Below, piece by piece: positions 1-10,363 of a DNA stretch of 64,000 bases. The DNA is taken from NCBI GenBank assembly GCA_905221605.1, contig CAJNDS010000281.1:41001-105000 (forward strand), given 5' to 3'. Every line of letters begins with the position of its first letter. The first letter of the stretch is position 1. The notes under the pieces are model-generated. The model worked only from the letters and a program-made list of their open reading frames with translations, did not search any database and was not told the origin of the DNA. This stretch comes from Symbiodinium natans (lineage: Eukaryota > Sar > Dinophyceae > Suessiales > Symbiodiniaceae). The translations under genes and the position numbers were made by a program.

Positions 1-564
1 ACTTTGTAGGAAGCGGTTCAGGTTCTCTTGGCCGTATTCGATGCGCAGAAGTGTCAGATTCTCAACAAACATCTTCGGGCTAAGGGCATTCAGCTCACGC
101 ACCCAGTCGAAGAAGGCGGCTTCCCAGCGGCTGATGTTGTCCAGCTGATGTTTCAACCCCCTCTCGGACTCATCTTCAGGTACAAGGACCAGGAAGTCAG
201 ACTCCTCCAGTTCCTTTTTCGCCTGCTTCTGTTGGGTCTGAAGTTGCAGCATGGAGATCTGGGCATCGAGCCTCTGATGGCTGCTACCAGTCCGAAGCAT
301 GCGCTGCTGTTGCTGCTGCGTTGCCTTGCAATCCAACAGAACCATCAATCTTTCGTAGGTCAGCGCTGCCAAACATCGTAGATCGTATCTGTCCACCAAC
401 GCCCGAGAGTCTTCCCTGAGTTCCTCACCCTCCTTGCCTGTCGACATCAAGTCCAGCCATCGCTGCGAGTCCGCAGAACCTCGACTGAGGCTGACGAGAC
501 TGGCCTCCTCATCCAACTCAGAATCGCTCTCGCTAATCCGCATCCAGGAGTTCTTTGCTCCCAT
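1..564 (-). CDS. Unidentified protein, N-terminal part (runs off window)
   Basis: An open frame of 188 codons starts with ATG at 564 and leaves the window at position 1 still open. The first 40 residues are acidic and serine-rich (RISESDSELDEEASLVSLS). A stretch around residues 65-85 (LVDRYDLRCLAALTYERL) faintly resembles the end of a BTB domain, but this is a weak likeness. A glutamine-rich helix (TQQQQQR) follows, then a charged helical region. The frame has no stop and uses GC-rich third positions, which supports real coding. I do not recognise the family. It is the most downstream gene of the minus-strand block in this window. Confidence 0.55.
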   Translation of the reverse strand, partial: MGAKNSWMRISESDSELDEEASLVSLSRGSADSQRWLDLMSTGKEGEELREDSRALVDRYDLRCLAALTYERLMVLLDCKATQQQQQRMLRTGSSHQRLDAQISMLQLQTQQKQAKKELEESDFLVLVPEDESERGLKHQLDNISRWEAAFFDWVRELNALSPKMFVENLTLLRIEYGQENLNRFLQS

Positions 565-1200
565 CGCTACTCTCGCTGAGTAACTTGGCTGCGGCAGAGG
601 CTATACGGCATGTGCGGACGGATTTCTTGGCATGGCTGCCATTGCTTACCCGATCGGAGGACTTAAGTCAGCAAGGTGGTGTACAAGCAGTGCCCGGGCT
701 CCCAGTGCTTGAGGATTGAAAAGTGTGTCCCCTGTCGGCTTCCGCTGAAGGGATAAAAGGTGAAGCCGCTGTGTTGCGCCCATCCAGACTTTCAGACATC
801 ACGACTGCCTCATCCCCTCTTACACGTCAAATTCATACCGTCTTCAATCATGTCATAAGAAGTCTTGTACATGTCTCACACCTTCCACAAAGGCTTAGCT
901 TGGAGTATCACGCAGGGGTTGAGCTTTGGTTCACTTCCTTTCCTATCGCTTGCCTGAATCTTACCTTGAGCTCCAGAAGGCGGATGAAAAGGTTTGATGG
1001 GAGTTGCGGTTTAAGTTTCCATGCCAGTTCGTTAAACTTTCTACCCACCACAAAGCCGCACTATCATTAGCGAATTGAATTTGGCATCTGATGGGTTTAA
1101 ATTCCCTTTGCTACTCACACGAAGACTCAAAAACACTAAAGGCACGCTCTCGAGCGTTCATGTATGGTGTCATCCCCTCGGGATTTTAGCATCGACTGCC
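565..1200. other. No supported gene
   Basis: Short open frames exist on both strands, but none has a convincing splice context or recognisable protein. It is probably promoter or intergenic DNA for the gene starting at 564, plus intron sequence. Nothing else was seen here. Confidence 0.4.
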
Positions 1201-1339
1201 CTGTCAAGCATTGATGTTGGCTTCGGTCAGCAGCGTCCTGTTTTGCTTCTGCCCATGCTCGCTCACACCGAGTCCTGAGAAACTGCTCTTGGTCCTCTGG
1301 CTGCGACGGCCATTCCCATGAGTTCACCTCCGCCCGGAG
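1201..1339 (-). CDS. Exon of unidentified gene, spliced directly after telomeric array
   Basis: On the minus strand the array at 1342-1420 reads CCCTAAA and ends CCCAG, after which an open frame begins (LRAEVNSWEWPSQPEDQEQF, continuing with charged residues). The downstream end near 1201 is a guess, because several GC or GT donors fit. No family is recognised. Confidence 0.4.
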
Positions 1340-1341
1340 CT

Positions 1342-1420
1342 GGGTTTAGGGTTTAGGGTTTAGGGTTTAGGGTTTAGGGTTTAGGGTTCAGGGTTCAGGG
1401 TTCAGGGTTCAGGGTTTCAG
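1342..1420 (+). repeat. Interstitial telomeric array (TTTAGGG, partly TTCAGGG)
   Basis: About 11 units read on the plus strand; the last third drifts to TTCAGGG. It lies in an inferred minus-strand intron. Confidence 0.95.
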
Positions 1421-1801
1421 GGCAGTTTCGTTGCTTTACGTTTAGAGATGCATCCTCTCAAAGCTCGTGCAATGATGTGGGCATGCAGTGCGCCCGTGAC
1501 TTGCGGGGCTTGGTAGGCATACACCCACAGCATATACATGTGATCAACATGGCAGAGTCTACTCATCCGGGTGCATCGGTAAGCCCCACCTGCACCGGTG
1601 GGCCACCGAAAGCTTCCGTGAGTAGCCGATGCTTCATGACACAGCGAGCGAGCAGCTGCTGGCTCCTTGCATAGAAGCCTCAACCGGAACTCAATCCAAG
1701 CATTCCGTATGTTTTTCCGTGTGCGGACAAGCTTGAGATGTTGCTGAGCACCCTGCATTCCTTGCTGCAGACTTCGATTGCCAAGAGGTTGCTGCCAGGC
1801 C

Positions 1802-1927
1802 TGCCACAGAGCCATGCCCGCTCAACTCAACAGGCACTATCCTTGGCTGCAGTCCGCACCTGCGGAGCACGAGGTCTGCACGAAAGCCATGCACAGGCCA
1901 AGAAACCAGGATCTCGTCACCAGGCTC
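1802..1927 (-). CDS. Exon resembling a class I/II aminotransferase (weak)
   Basis: A good acceptor (CTTCTCTAG) at 1928 is followed by the frame EPGDEILVSWPVHGFRADLV and then LRRCGLQPRIVPVEL. This resembles the PGDEVLV...P.Y..Y...........VPL stretch of fold-type I aminotransferases. In the other frame the same DNA reads as a possible signal peptide (MSLVTRSWFLGLCMAFVQTS) followed by a CAG|GTGCGG donor. That reading fits the phase of the upstream exon at 2100-2267 better, so the aminotransferase call is tentative. Confidence 0.3.
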
Positions 1928-2030
1928 CTAGAGAAGCTACTGCTGCAATCCGATCAATCACGGAACACACCTGATGCGACCAAAGATAAGCCACACTACA
2001 GCTGATTGGGCTGGTCTAAGCTGAACAACC

Positions 2031-2094
2031 CTCCTAAACCCTAAACCCTGAACCCTAAAACCTAAACCCTAAACCCTAAACCCTAAACCCTAAA
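2031..2094 (-). repeat. Interstitial telomeric array (CCCTAAA on plus)
   Basis: About nine units with one CCCTGAA variant. On the minus strand it follows a GTAAGT donor at 2099. Confidence 0.95.
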
Positions 2095-2099
2095 CTTAC

Positions 2100-2267
2100 A
2101 TCTCCTCAGTCCCTTCCTCATCCTTCGATCTGCCGTCCTGCACCCTGTGCAGCGTCGCGAAGACCGAGCGCAGCAAGGCCGAACTCGGAGGCGGCGCGAG
2201 ATCGTGCTGCGGACCGCCAGCGGAGAAGGCCTGACAAGCCCCCCAGATCGGCTGATCGTCCCACATT
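2100..2267 (-). CDS. Exon of unidentified gene between two telomeric arrays
   Basis: On the minus strand the exon starts after CCCTAG (array at 2288-2338) and ends at GAGAT|GTAAGTTTAGGG, a consensus 5' splice site that runs straight into the next array. The frame MWDDQPIWGACQAFSAGGPQ continues open to the donor with strongly GC-biased third positions. The initial ATG is either a start or an internal methionine. The family is not recognised. Confidence 0.45.
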
Positions 2268-2287
2268 CTAGGGCTTAGGGTAGTCCA

Positions 2288-2338
2288 GGGTTTAGGGTTT
2301 AGGGTTCAGGGTTTAGGGTTTAGGGTTTAGGGTTTAGA
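2288..2338 (+). repeat. Interstitial telomeric array (TTTAGGG)
   Basis: About seven units, one TTCAGGG. It supplies a CCCTAG acceptor to the minus-strand exon at 2100-2267. Confidence 0.95.
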
Positions 2339-2367
2339 CACCCGAAGCCGTTCGTTTTTTTAAACCG

Positions 2368-2449
2368 TTAAGCCTCCTCCGCCCAGTCTGCCAGCCAGCA
2401 GGCTTCCTCGTGGCCCGCGACCTTGCCATCGGAAGGAGCTTTAGGAGCT
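2368..2449 (-). CDS. C-terminal exon of unidentified gene
   Basis: The acceptor AACAAG at 2450 opens the frame APKAPSDGKVAGHEEACWLA, which continues to DWAEEA and a TAA stop at 2368-2370. The length (82 nt) is consistent with phase 2 entry. The short acidic tail is not diagnostic of any family. Confidence 0.4.
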
Positions 2450-2460
2450 CTTGTTTAAGG

Positions 2461-2526
2461 TTGAGGGTTTGGGGTTTAGGGTTTAGGGATGTTTAGGGTT
2501 TAGGGTTTTGGGTTTAGGGTTTAGGG
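2461..2526 (+). repeat. Interstitial telomeric array (TTTAGGG, degenerate)
   Basis: About eight units with TTTTGGG, TTTGGGG and a GATG interruption. It sits between the C-terminal exon at 2368-2449 and the stop of the next gene at 2549. Confidence 0.9.
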
Positions 2527-2548
2527 GAATCTGCGAAAGAAGGGAAGC

Positions 2549-5500
2549 TTAGCTCAGCACCTGCTTGAGCCAGGCATGGCTCGCGGCGGCAATCTCGCCA
2601 GCGCACTTCATCCGAAGGGCCACGTCCGCCTATACTCCCCTTAGAACCTTAATAAAAATGACATTAAACTATATTCCCCTTAGAACCTTAATAAAGATAA
2701 TATGTTTAATATCAACAAAAAAAAGTATTAAAAAAACAAAAAACTTCCCAAGGGGGATATAGCCGCCGGCAAGTGGTTCTGGCACTGCGTCTTGGCTGCC
2801 CTACACAGGTTCGTGACGGACCCTTCTGACAGAAAAGAGAAGTCTACCAAAGCTGCTGCAAACAGGTCTGCTGCCAGCGCTGGCAACGACCGTTGCCAAG
2901 TTCCGCTTGGAGATCCCAAACTTTTGTCGATGCTGCGCAGGAAGGGCTCAGATGGATACCCAAGTGCACCCAAAGGTCTTAAGAACCTTCCAGCAAGCGT
3001 GGCTCCAAAGTCAGGATGTGCTTCTTGCGCTTTTTGCAGGGCCTGGAAAAGCTCCTCATCCCGGATACTGAAATGCGCATGCAGGCCCAGAACTGCGGCA
3101 GCGGTTCGCGGACGCACAGCTTTCCGATCGCAGAGCTCCAAGGTCAACGGCCGAATGGCAGCAAGCAATAGGTCCCCCTCCACACCAATCAATATCTGGA
3201 GGGAACCTTCAGCCACCCGCTCCAGTGAAGCTGCCAGACTGTTGGCCAGGTCTGGGGAGCCTGGCTGCGCAAAGTTGGCGAGCTCCTCCTTGGCAACCAC
3301 GGCAACCCTGTGCAGGTACAGGCTCGACGCCTCTCGCGTGAGCTTGATGCCGCACGACAGGAAGGCTTGTGAAAGAAGGCCCAGGTCCACGAAGGAGCTG
3401 AATCGCATCATGGGCTGAACCTGGGGTTACAGCTGCGCTGCCCCAAAACATTCACCCATCACTTGCTAGCTTCTCTATGATTTATCCCATGGCTTGTCTT
3501 GTCATTTTTGGTGCAGCCGAGACCTGCATTGCAGCCACGCCCAAGAAGGCAGCCCGGCCGGATGAAGGCAGCCGAGCCAGGCTGCTACAAAACAGCGCCA
3601 GCTGCGAAGAAGAGAACTGGCCTAGGTGTTGGAGGCCAGCAGAAGCCAACGCCAGATTCAGCTCCTCCTCCTGGCAAGCAGTCGCAACTGTTTTTTCAAA
3701 CGCTGGCTGGCTGCAGATCCCCCTTTTCCGACTTGGAAAATATTGAACCCATCCTGCACAATGCCAAGCTTCACAGCGGAACTTGCCAAGTGAGCCAGAT
3801 CCTCAGGCCGAGCCAGACATGGAGGGTGTCTTGCGGACATATGCGCTTCTTAGGGATGCCGCGGTGAAGCGCAGTTAGTAGACAGGGCCTGCGCGGCAGA
3901 GCAATTTATACCCTGCTTTGAAAATGCAGAGCTCTTGTCTAGTTTTACTTCCAGCGACGAGCCACCGTCGGGCGGTTGGCTAGAGTCTGTGGGAGAGTAG
4001 GGTATGGGTTTCAGGCTTTAGCAAGGTACGTCGAACCTCCATCCTGCCAAGAGCAGCATTTCCACAGGATTGTGTGTTCAGAACTGCTGATGTTTTGGGG
4101 CTGGCAAATTCCGCATCTGAAGCCTTATCACAAACGACTGGTGGACGGAAGCAAGCTTGGATCACCTATGGTGCATTTGACTTCTTTGCCTTGCACCCCA
4201 TCTCGAACATTCCTCGTGCTACTCGATTTATGAGCTTGCTGAACAAGCAATCTTCGAATTGAAGTGGCTCTTTCTGAAGAGTCCTGCATCTACAGTATCA
4301 ACATATGACCACCAACAGATTGCGAGAAACTTGCAAGCCAGGCATCCTCCGGACGTGCCAGCTCCTGCAAAGGGTCCGCTTCAACTGATCGCGGCTTCAC
4401 ACTGTCAGAAACCTAATCCGGGGGGTCTGCTGTGTGTGCTGCGTCTGCTGTGTCACTGTGCACATCACAGCTACATCATGCTAGAACTGCTACGGCTGCT
4501 GCCAGAAGCTGCGGTGTTGGCGAGCTCCCCCCCCGCACAGAGGCATGTGCTCCTCGAGGTGCCCCTGCGACAGCCAGAGCCGCATGAAGCTGCGAAAGAG
4601 CTCCGGGGCCAAGTCTTGGGTCCTGAAACCCTAAACCCTGAACCCTAAACCCTAAACCCTAAACCTTAAACCCTAAACCCTAAACCTTACACCCTAAACC
4701 CTAAACCCTAAACCCTAAACCCTCAACCCTAAACCCTAAACCCACGCGTGGGCCCGGCACCAGACGCCGCGAGCAGGTACCAGCACTTAGCATAGGAGAA
4801 TTGAAGGTGGCGCGCTTCGCCGAAGCGTGACTCGCGCGCTTTCATGGGGGCTTCACCTTGCTGAATGATTCTTGGCCTTCCAGCATTTTCAGCAAAAATG
4901 CGCTTGGGGGCTGAGGCAAATGAGGCGTTTGAGCTGAGAGTCACCGCGCTGCACCGAGCAACTGCATCCAGAAGCAAGGCTGCCTGTGTCATCGTGTAGT
5001 CGGCGACGCAGGGCCTGCAGGGAGAGCTGAGTAGCCAGGTCTGGGTTTGTTACGAGTCCGCGCCCTTTTTCGAGCCGGTTTTCTAGAACCCCAAGTCTGT
5101 TCGGATCGGATTCAAGAGCCTGATGGAGCTCTGCACCACGGTCGTGAAGAGCTCGGAATCACAGTGCTTGATGACAGCAAAGGCGTTCAGCGCCATGGTT
5201 GCAGCTTCAGGTGGAAGCAGTGCCTAAACTGAACCTGGAACAAGAAACTAACATTTACCTCTTTCTTAGGAGTTATCGTACCCCAAAATTCAAATTATTC
5301 CCAAGTTATCCCTAAGGTGCAGTGGAGGCATCGGCCCGAAGGCGCTCCGAAATTCTCGCCCAGCAGACTTTGTGCGTGAGGGCGACTCGGGAGAAAGCGT
5401 TCGCCAAGCTGCCGATGTCGACACTCTCCAGGTCCTCCATGCTGTTCTCAGCAAAGTGAGCCGTCAGAGTCTCAAAGATGTCATCACTGCACCTGCTTTG

Positions 5501-6200
5501 CCAGGGCCATGTGCTCAAAGTTCGGAGTGTGGGGACACACGCCGTCAATCACTTCGCGGCCTAAGCTTGGCCAGCGCAACCGCAACGTAGCATAGGTCTT
5601 TCACTGAAACTTGTGGATCTCCTCAAGCAAGCACAAAGTTCAAGTTCCACTGCAAAGTGTGGTAAGATGCGGTGCCAACCTTCTCGCCCGCGAGCCAAAG
5701 CCAATCTTTCACCCCCGGCAGTCCACAACCTTTTGTCAGCAACCCGGTCTAAACTCTGTAGCAGGCGCAGGTCCTTTCCACGATGCATCTTTCAGAAGAT
5801 CACGAAAAAGGGAGATGTCCTGCTGCTACGCAGAGCTCTCTCGACTTTCAGGGCACTTTGGCTGCCTATGGCCAGGTTCTACAATTTCCCCTACTGCCAG
5901 ACTGCATCCTTCTTGCCAGCGGCAGCATGTCCCTGGAAAAGCCGCCTGCGTTGAAGAAGATTTCAGGGAGTGGTACAACACCGTACGACAGCGCAGCCAG
6001 GTGCTTGACATCTTGGGCTGATTCAAAAAAACCTCAAGACCCCAAGACTTATGACAGAGCCTGATAAGCTGCCCACTTGGGAGTCTTGAGAGTGCCAGGC
6101 TTTTCAAAATCAACGCAGCCAGGCGCCTGAGATCGCGGACTGTCAAGTGCCTCCGAACTTCGGAGGCCCGCTCAGCGTACGCCCGCCACAGGGCCGGGGA
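2549..6200 (-). CDS. Helical-repeat protein, FASTK/OPR-like, multi-exon
   Basis: The four 3' exons are fixed by frame: about 3851-3733, 3670-3524 (49 codons), 3420-2764 (219 codons) and 2629-2549 (27 codons to TAA). Three introns join them: 3671-3732 (GT-AG), 3421-3523 (GT-AG) and 2630-2763 (GC-AG, a TIR element). The protein is a run of degenerate amphipathic helical repeats, for example LASAGLQHLGQFSSSQLALF and RFSSFVDLGLLSQAFLSCGI. More repeats of the same kind lie upstream at 4512-4622, 4742-5000, 5110-5210 (ATMALNAFAVIKHCDSELFT), 5312-5500 (IGSLANAFSRVALTHKVCWA), about 5548-5606 and near 5950-6200. Such repeats occur in organelle RNA-processing proteins of the FASTK/OPR type in alveolates. 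No C-terminal RAP domain is visible. Whether all upstream exons belong to one gene is inference. Confidence 0.6.
2630..2763 (-). mobile_element. Introner-like TIR element forming a GC-AG intron
   Basis: This 134-nt intron begins GCTATATCCCCCTT and ends AAGGGGAGTATAG. Its ends are inverted copies of each other with about two mismatches. Removal joins GCG|GCG in frame. Inside, two direct copies of a 38-bp unit (CCCCTTAGAACCTTAATAA core) repeat the terminal motif. Confidence 0.65.
4623..4741 (-). repeat. Telomeric array that forms a whole candidate intron
   Basis: On the minus strand this reads GTTTAGGG repeated, ending GGGTTTCAG. Removing these 119 nt joins ACG CGT GG to G ACC CAA in frame, giving PTRGTQDLAPELFRSFMRLW. 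The repeat itself supplies both the GT donor and the AG acceptor. Confidence 0.7.
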
Positions 6201-6279
6201 CGTGTGGCGGCCTGGGATATGATTTCTGGGACTCGTGGGCAGGACTACACATCGCTGTGAATGTTCTCTCACGAAGAAT

Positions 6280-7390
6280 TCATATCTTGGGGTGGCAGGA
6301 GCGCTGATCCCTGCGGTCTACGAGGTCTACGAGCCTGCGCCTGCGCTTGCAACGGCAGATGCCAACACGTGTGGCGCCATGTGCCTTACCTGATATGTCT
6401 GGGACGTGGCATCCGAGACAGCATGCTTGCTGTAGCCCAGGCTGGCTCTGCGACAGGCCTCCCGCAAGTCTAGCTGAAAGTCCAGCAATGGCGACCTGCT
6501 CATTCCCATCTTGACTATGCTGAACGCCAGAATTGCGGGTTTGTGCTGCCACTGATGCAGCTTGCCTACACGGCCTACACTACAGACTCAGAAGCTTAGG
6601 CCGCAAGCCTGGTTTCTGTTTTCTTCGACTTCTCATTGGCCATGGAGCATCCTGAAGCCAACAACTGGGAGTGCTCCCGCAATGTTCCGTGTCCCCTTCT
6701 TACCAGGCTTAGCTTGGCTGGACCGCTCGGCGTAATGTTTCCTGCGCTCACAACGGCACATACAACGGCACATGAAGGCTGGGAGGGGAATCATGGGATT
6801 TGCAGGCCTCTCGTAGTGGCGCGATTGTTTCGCAGCCTTGCGCATGCGTTGACCACACTGGTATGTCCACATCATGATTGCATGGCGAGGTCTACCCAGC
6901 AGTGAACTCAAGGTGATTCCGAAACCAACTGCTGCCAGTGGGTAAATTACACACATCATTGTTTCAAAGCAGGAGAGCACAGTCACATTCACCGTGCAAG
7001 ATACCAGCTAAGATCGCTAGAACTCCTTTCCAGCTACCGCTGCATAGCCCACAGGCAAACAGACGCCTCAGATTTGCGCGAACAAAAGCCATGGCCATGG
7101 GTGGCAGCCCGTCTGTATTTGCTGTAGACTGGAGAGGTCATGTCACCCTGGCCCACTGTGGGCATCAAGAACATGAGGCCAACAATTATAATTGCTGGGT
7201 TTGCTGGCTGCGAAGAGAAACTCATCCATGGCTTCTGCTTGAGGAGAGGGAATCTTATCATGCTTTGAACTTGCCTAATCCCATGTGGGAGCCTCAATAA
7301 GAAGGCTTGGCCGGTCCAAAATTCGAGCTCAGGGCGGCTCCTTTGCGAGGATTGTTGCATATCTTTGCAAGAACAGGGGGGACTGGGTAT
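6280..7390. other. No firmly supported gene
   Basis: A minus-strand open frame at 6633-6992 (contains GFGITLSSLLGRPRHAIMMW) may be an exon but has no recognisable domain or clear splice sites. The rest of the stretch shows only overlapping short frames. Confidence 0.3.
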
Positions 7391-7428
7391 CCCTAAACCC
7401 TAAGGCCCTAAACCCTAAACCCTAAACC
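7391..7428 (-). repeat. Short telomeric array followed by poly-G
   Basis: Five CCCTAAA units (one CCCTAAGG) run into a G tract at 7429-7450. Confidence 0.9.
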
Positions 7429-7548
7429 GGGGGGGGGGGGGGGAGGGGGGATGCACAAACTCCCACAGGATCCTGCACCCTTCAGTCGCGCAGACACTGC
7501 CTCGACCAGTGCAGCTTTCTTGCGTGGGCTCTCGAGTGCTGACAGTTC

Positions 7549-8049
7549 CTAAGGCGATGCCGTCTTTGTGACAGCGGAAGATTCCAGCGAACTGCAAGAT
7601 GGCCACTCGGCATCCTCCTTGGGGCAACACTGAGCCCCGAGAGGGGCCGGCCAGATGAGAGGAGTCTCGCCAACGACGTCGTTCCACTCAACGAGGTCAT
7701 CCCGCAACAGGGCCCGCAGCTTCCGCACCTCTTGGTCGTAGTACCTACGGAGCTCCTCGCGCAACTCCGTTGATGGACTGTCCAGGTAGCTATCTCTGAC
7801 ATGCTGCTCTTCAAACGCCTCTTCAGGCAAGTCCTCCACCTCGGAGAGCCCGAGAAACTTGCAAACTCCTTGCAGCTCCCGCCGAGGGTTGTCACGGAAC
7901 CGCTCCGAGACCACCACCAGAAGCTGCTCTTCAGGGAAGAACTGCCGAATTCGATGCAGCTGCTTTGCATAGAAGCCCCGCCGAAAGGCGTCCCACCTGC
8001 TGGGTTCCGGATATGGGCAGAATGCAGAACGTGCGCCCGCGCTCGGCAT
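7549..8049 (-). CDS. Sulfotransferase family protein (C-terminal part)
   Basis: The frame contains the second half of a sulfotransferase fold: FYAKQLHRIRQFFPEEQLLV, then VVSERFRDNPRRELQGVCKF, then LGLSEVEDLPEEAF. This matches the family pattern of a helix, a beta strand with 'E-R/L', and 'FLGL'. The C-terminus ends with helices (ELREELRRYYDQEVRKLRAL) and 'DDLVEWN', typical of PAPS-dependent Golgi or carbohydrate sulfotransferases. The PAPS-binding P-loop would lie in upstream exons that I could not place; ATG at 8049 is probably internal. Products of this family transfer sulfate from PAPS to sugars or other hydroxyls. Confidence 0.7.
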   Translation of the reverse strand: MPSAGARSAFCPYPEPSRWDAFRRGFYAKQLHRIRQFFPEEQLLVVVSERFRDNPRRELQGVCKFLGLSEVEDLPEEAFEEQHVRDSYLDSPSTELREELRRYYDQEVRKLRALLRDDLVEWNDVVGETPLIWPAPLGAQCCPKEDAEWPSCSSLESSAVTKTASP

Positions 8050-8384
8050 CTACGAAGTACTTGAAGATCTGGACCTTTATGAAGAGCTTGGCATGGCGCC
8101 GGCACTGCACCAAGGCCCTTTAGCACCAGGAAGGAATCGTCAACTCTGCTGTGTTCCGGAGCCTCCCTGCCAGCCCTACCATGTGCAGCATCATTGCCCT
8201 GGCATGCCTGCCAGTCTCGTGCAACTTGTAGACCGTGGCCAAAGCAGATCAGGGCATGCTGCTTCATTCCAATATCCTTGGTGTGATGCTTCCATTCTTA
8301 GCTTGGTGCTTCACACCTCCTGTCTCCGTTTTGACCTCCTTTGTCCAAAAATTGCAGGCACGCGTGGAAGAAAAAAACACACGT

Positions 8385-8560
8385 GCCAAAAGCTTCCGAA
8401 GCCGTGTCGCAGCAGCTCGGCGCCTTTCTGAGCGCGAACGCCGCGGAGAACCAGCCCGAGGCCCACTCTCCGCACGGACGCTGCGTCGAAGCGCAGCGCA
8501 GCCTCCGCAGCGCCGCCCACGGCGTCCTCCAAGAACCTCTGCGAGTCTGTGCAGACACAC
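8385..8560 (+). CDS. Possible exon, strand uncertain
   Basis: The plus frame SEAVSQQLGAFLSANAAENQ continues for about 55 residues to a GTGATG donor. The minus strand also carries an open GC-rich frame (AVGGAAEAALRFDAASVRRV). The next plus-strand exon at 8676-8848 favours plus. Family unknown. Confidence 0.3.
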
Positions 8561-8675
8561 AGTGATGGGGTGGGGTGTCTTCTTTTCCAAGGGTGGTCTA
8601 CAGCAAGAAGACGAACCCATTCTATTGATCAAACACGATGGCTCTGCGTTGTTGTTGTCTTGCTGACTTCGCAAG

Positions 8676-8848
8676 ATGAGGCGCATCCCTCTGAGCCTTT
8701 GAGGCGTGCATGCAAGGCACTGGATGTACTGACCGAAGACCTGGGAGGCACTGAGGAAGCTCCTGTGCCGGAGCTTACTGTCTGGGGGCCGGTTGTTCGA
8801 GGCCTGAAGCGGGATTGTTGTGACGAGTCAAGGCAGAGGCAGCCTTGA
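8676..8848 (+). CDS. C-terminal exon of unidentified plus-strand gene
   Basis: After an acceptor (GACTTCGCAAG) the frame EAHPSEPLRRACKALDVLTE continues to GLKRDCCDESRQRQP and a TGA stop at 8846-8848. It is 57 codons in phase 1. It is acidic and soluble-looking with no known motif, and is one of few plus-strand candidates. Confidence 0.4.
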
Positions 8849-9075
8849 GTAGTTATCTGCTGCAAGATGCTACAAGCAAGTATGTGTGCCTTCGTGTGTC
8901 ATGCTGGGCTGGCATACGGTAATGTTCATGGAGTCTTGCAATGTCTTGTAGGTTTATGCTTGGACGCGCTCGTCGGACTTGCCATCGCCCATCAGCCGAA
9001 CGCGTCTTAAGTCTTGAGCCTGTCACCAACCCACACCCAGCACGAGAACCTTGGACAGGAACCCTTGAGGTTTTT

Positions 9076-9166
9076 CCCTAAACCCTAACCCTAAACCCTA
9101 AACCCTAAACAACCCTAAACCCTAAACAACCCTAAACCCTAAACCACCCTAATTAAACCCCTAAAC
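9076..9166 (-). repeat. Telomeric array starting at a splice donor
   Basis: A degenerate CCCTAAA array (with CCCTAAACAAC and CCACCCTAATTAAA variants). On the minus strand its first bases are GTTTAGG, directly after the exon at 9167-9384. Confidence 0.9.
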
Positions 9167-9384
9167 CCTGGGATGGTCAACAGGGTGCCCGCAGTCCTCT
9201 GCCAAACGACGCAGTCTCCCTGGGCACCCTTGACGCCGGCAGCCTCATCGGACACAGATCCCGTATGAGCGTTGCCATGCGCAGTGTTCTGTGCTTGTGC
9301 TCGAGCTTTTTCAAAGGTCCCTATGTGACCAGCCTGACCGCGAAGCAAGACGAAGAGCTCTGTGAGGTCATCAAGCAGGGCGTC
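9167..9384 (-). CDS. Exon of unidentified gene ending at GTTTAGGG
   Basis: A strong acceptor (CTCTTTTTCTGTAG) at 9385 opens the frame DALLDDLTELFVLLRGQAGH, which continues about 72 codons to TLLTIP and the donor GG|GTTTAGG. A candidate next exon (AQDLRRVRLMGDGKSDERVQ then stop) lies near 8965-9030, but its phase does not match this donor, so another exon or donor is needed. Family unknown. Confidence 0.5.
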
Positions 9385-10363
9385 CTACAGAAAAAGAGTA
9401 TCTGAAACCACTCTGTGAGTATGTGGTAGGATGACTCCGCTCCAAACGGCTACGCAACAGTCGAGAACAAAAGCGGCCGAGAAAAAGAGAGAGCAAGCGG
9501 CAGTAAGAAGCGAGCCCGTTCCAGTGGTGGGCATATTTCCGGCTGCTTCTCTGAGGCACGGAGAACACAACAGCAAAGTGGTGGCGCTGACATGGCTGTT
9601 CCGCTCCTGCAGCGGCCTTGCACCTTGCCAGATGCCAAGCTTCAATGTTGGCAACTCGCACGGGGGAAGATGGCGAAACTCGTTAACGGTTATTGATTGA
9701 AAAGGCATCATGCTCTTCTCAAAATAGATCCCGACTTGCCTGTCTTAGGGCCCCAAACCTCCCAAAGCAGCATGCTTTCGCATGTCTTCACTCAGGTCTG
9801 GGCTTGCAACCGCCTCCTCCCTGAGCCTGTGATGTGTGGTCCAGCACATGTCAGGCAATGTCGCAGGGTCTATCGTAGGGGCTGTGCCTGCAGGCCGCGT
9901 GGGCTTGCTTGGCATGGAGACGCCGCAGCGGATCCTTCTCAACACCAGGCACTCTATCCTCCAAATAGGCAATCTCGGGGAAGTGGTGCCTCCTTGAAGG
10001 CCATATCTCCCTCTGTTGCGTCCAAGAAGACATCTAGGCCTGTCCGCGTGACGCGCAACCTCCTCTAGTTGCCTGAGCTAGGAAAAGTGTTCGAAGATGA
10101 GGGTCATGGCCTGCAAGTGCTGGATGGTCGAAGAGGTGGGTGTGACGAAACCATTGCAACATTCTGTCACCTGAAGCAGTGCACCACCAGGGAGGACTCT
10201 TGAAAAGTCTACCAAGGCCTGCTGTGGTGTTGCGCTGTATGGTACTGTGTAAAAAAAACTGCTGCTCCGATGCCGGCACTCACATCTTGGTATATGTACG
10301 AACGTCAACTGAACGAAGATATTCGACATGTTCGACAGCTCTGACCGCATTGGTGCCCCTTTG

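Noticed and set aside
2097-2450. A strict rule that exons always lie between CCCTAAA on the left and TTTAGGG on the right
   Set aside because: It holds for several loci (2100-2267, 18770-18909, 38226-38277), but the arrays at 4623-4741 and 56792-56905 do not follow it.
7415-8267. Extra frames around the sulfotransferase (for example 7482-8267)
   Set aside because: Shadow frames; only 7549-8049 carries sulfotransferase motifs.
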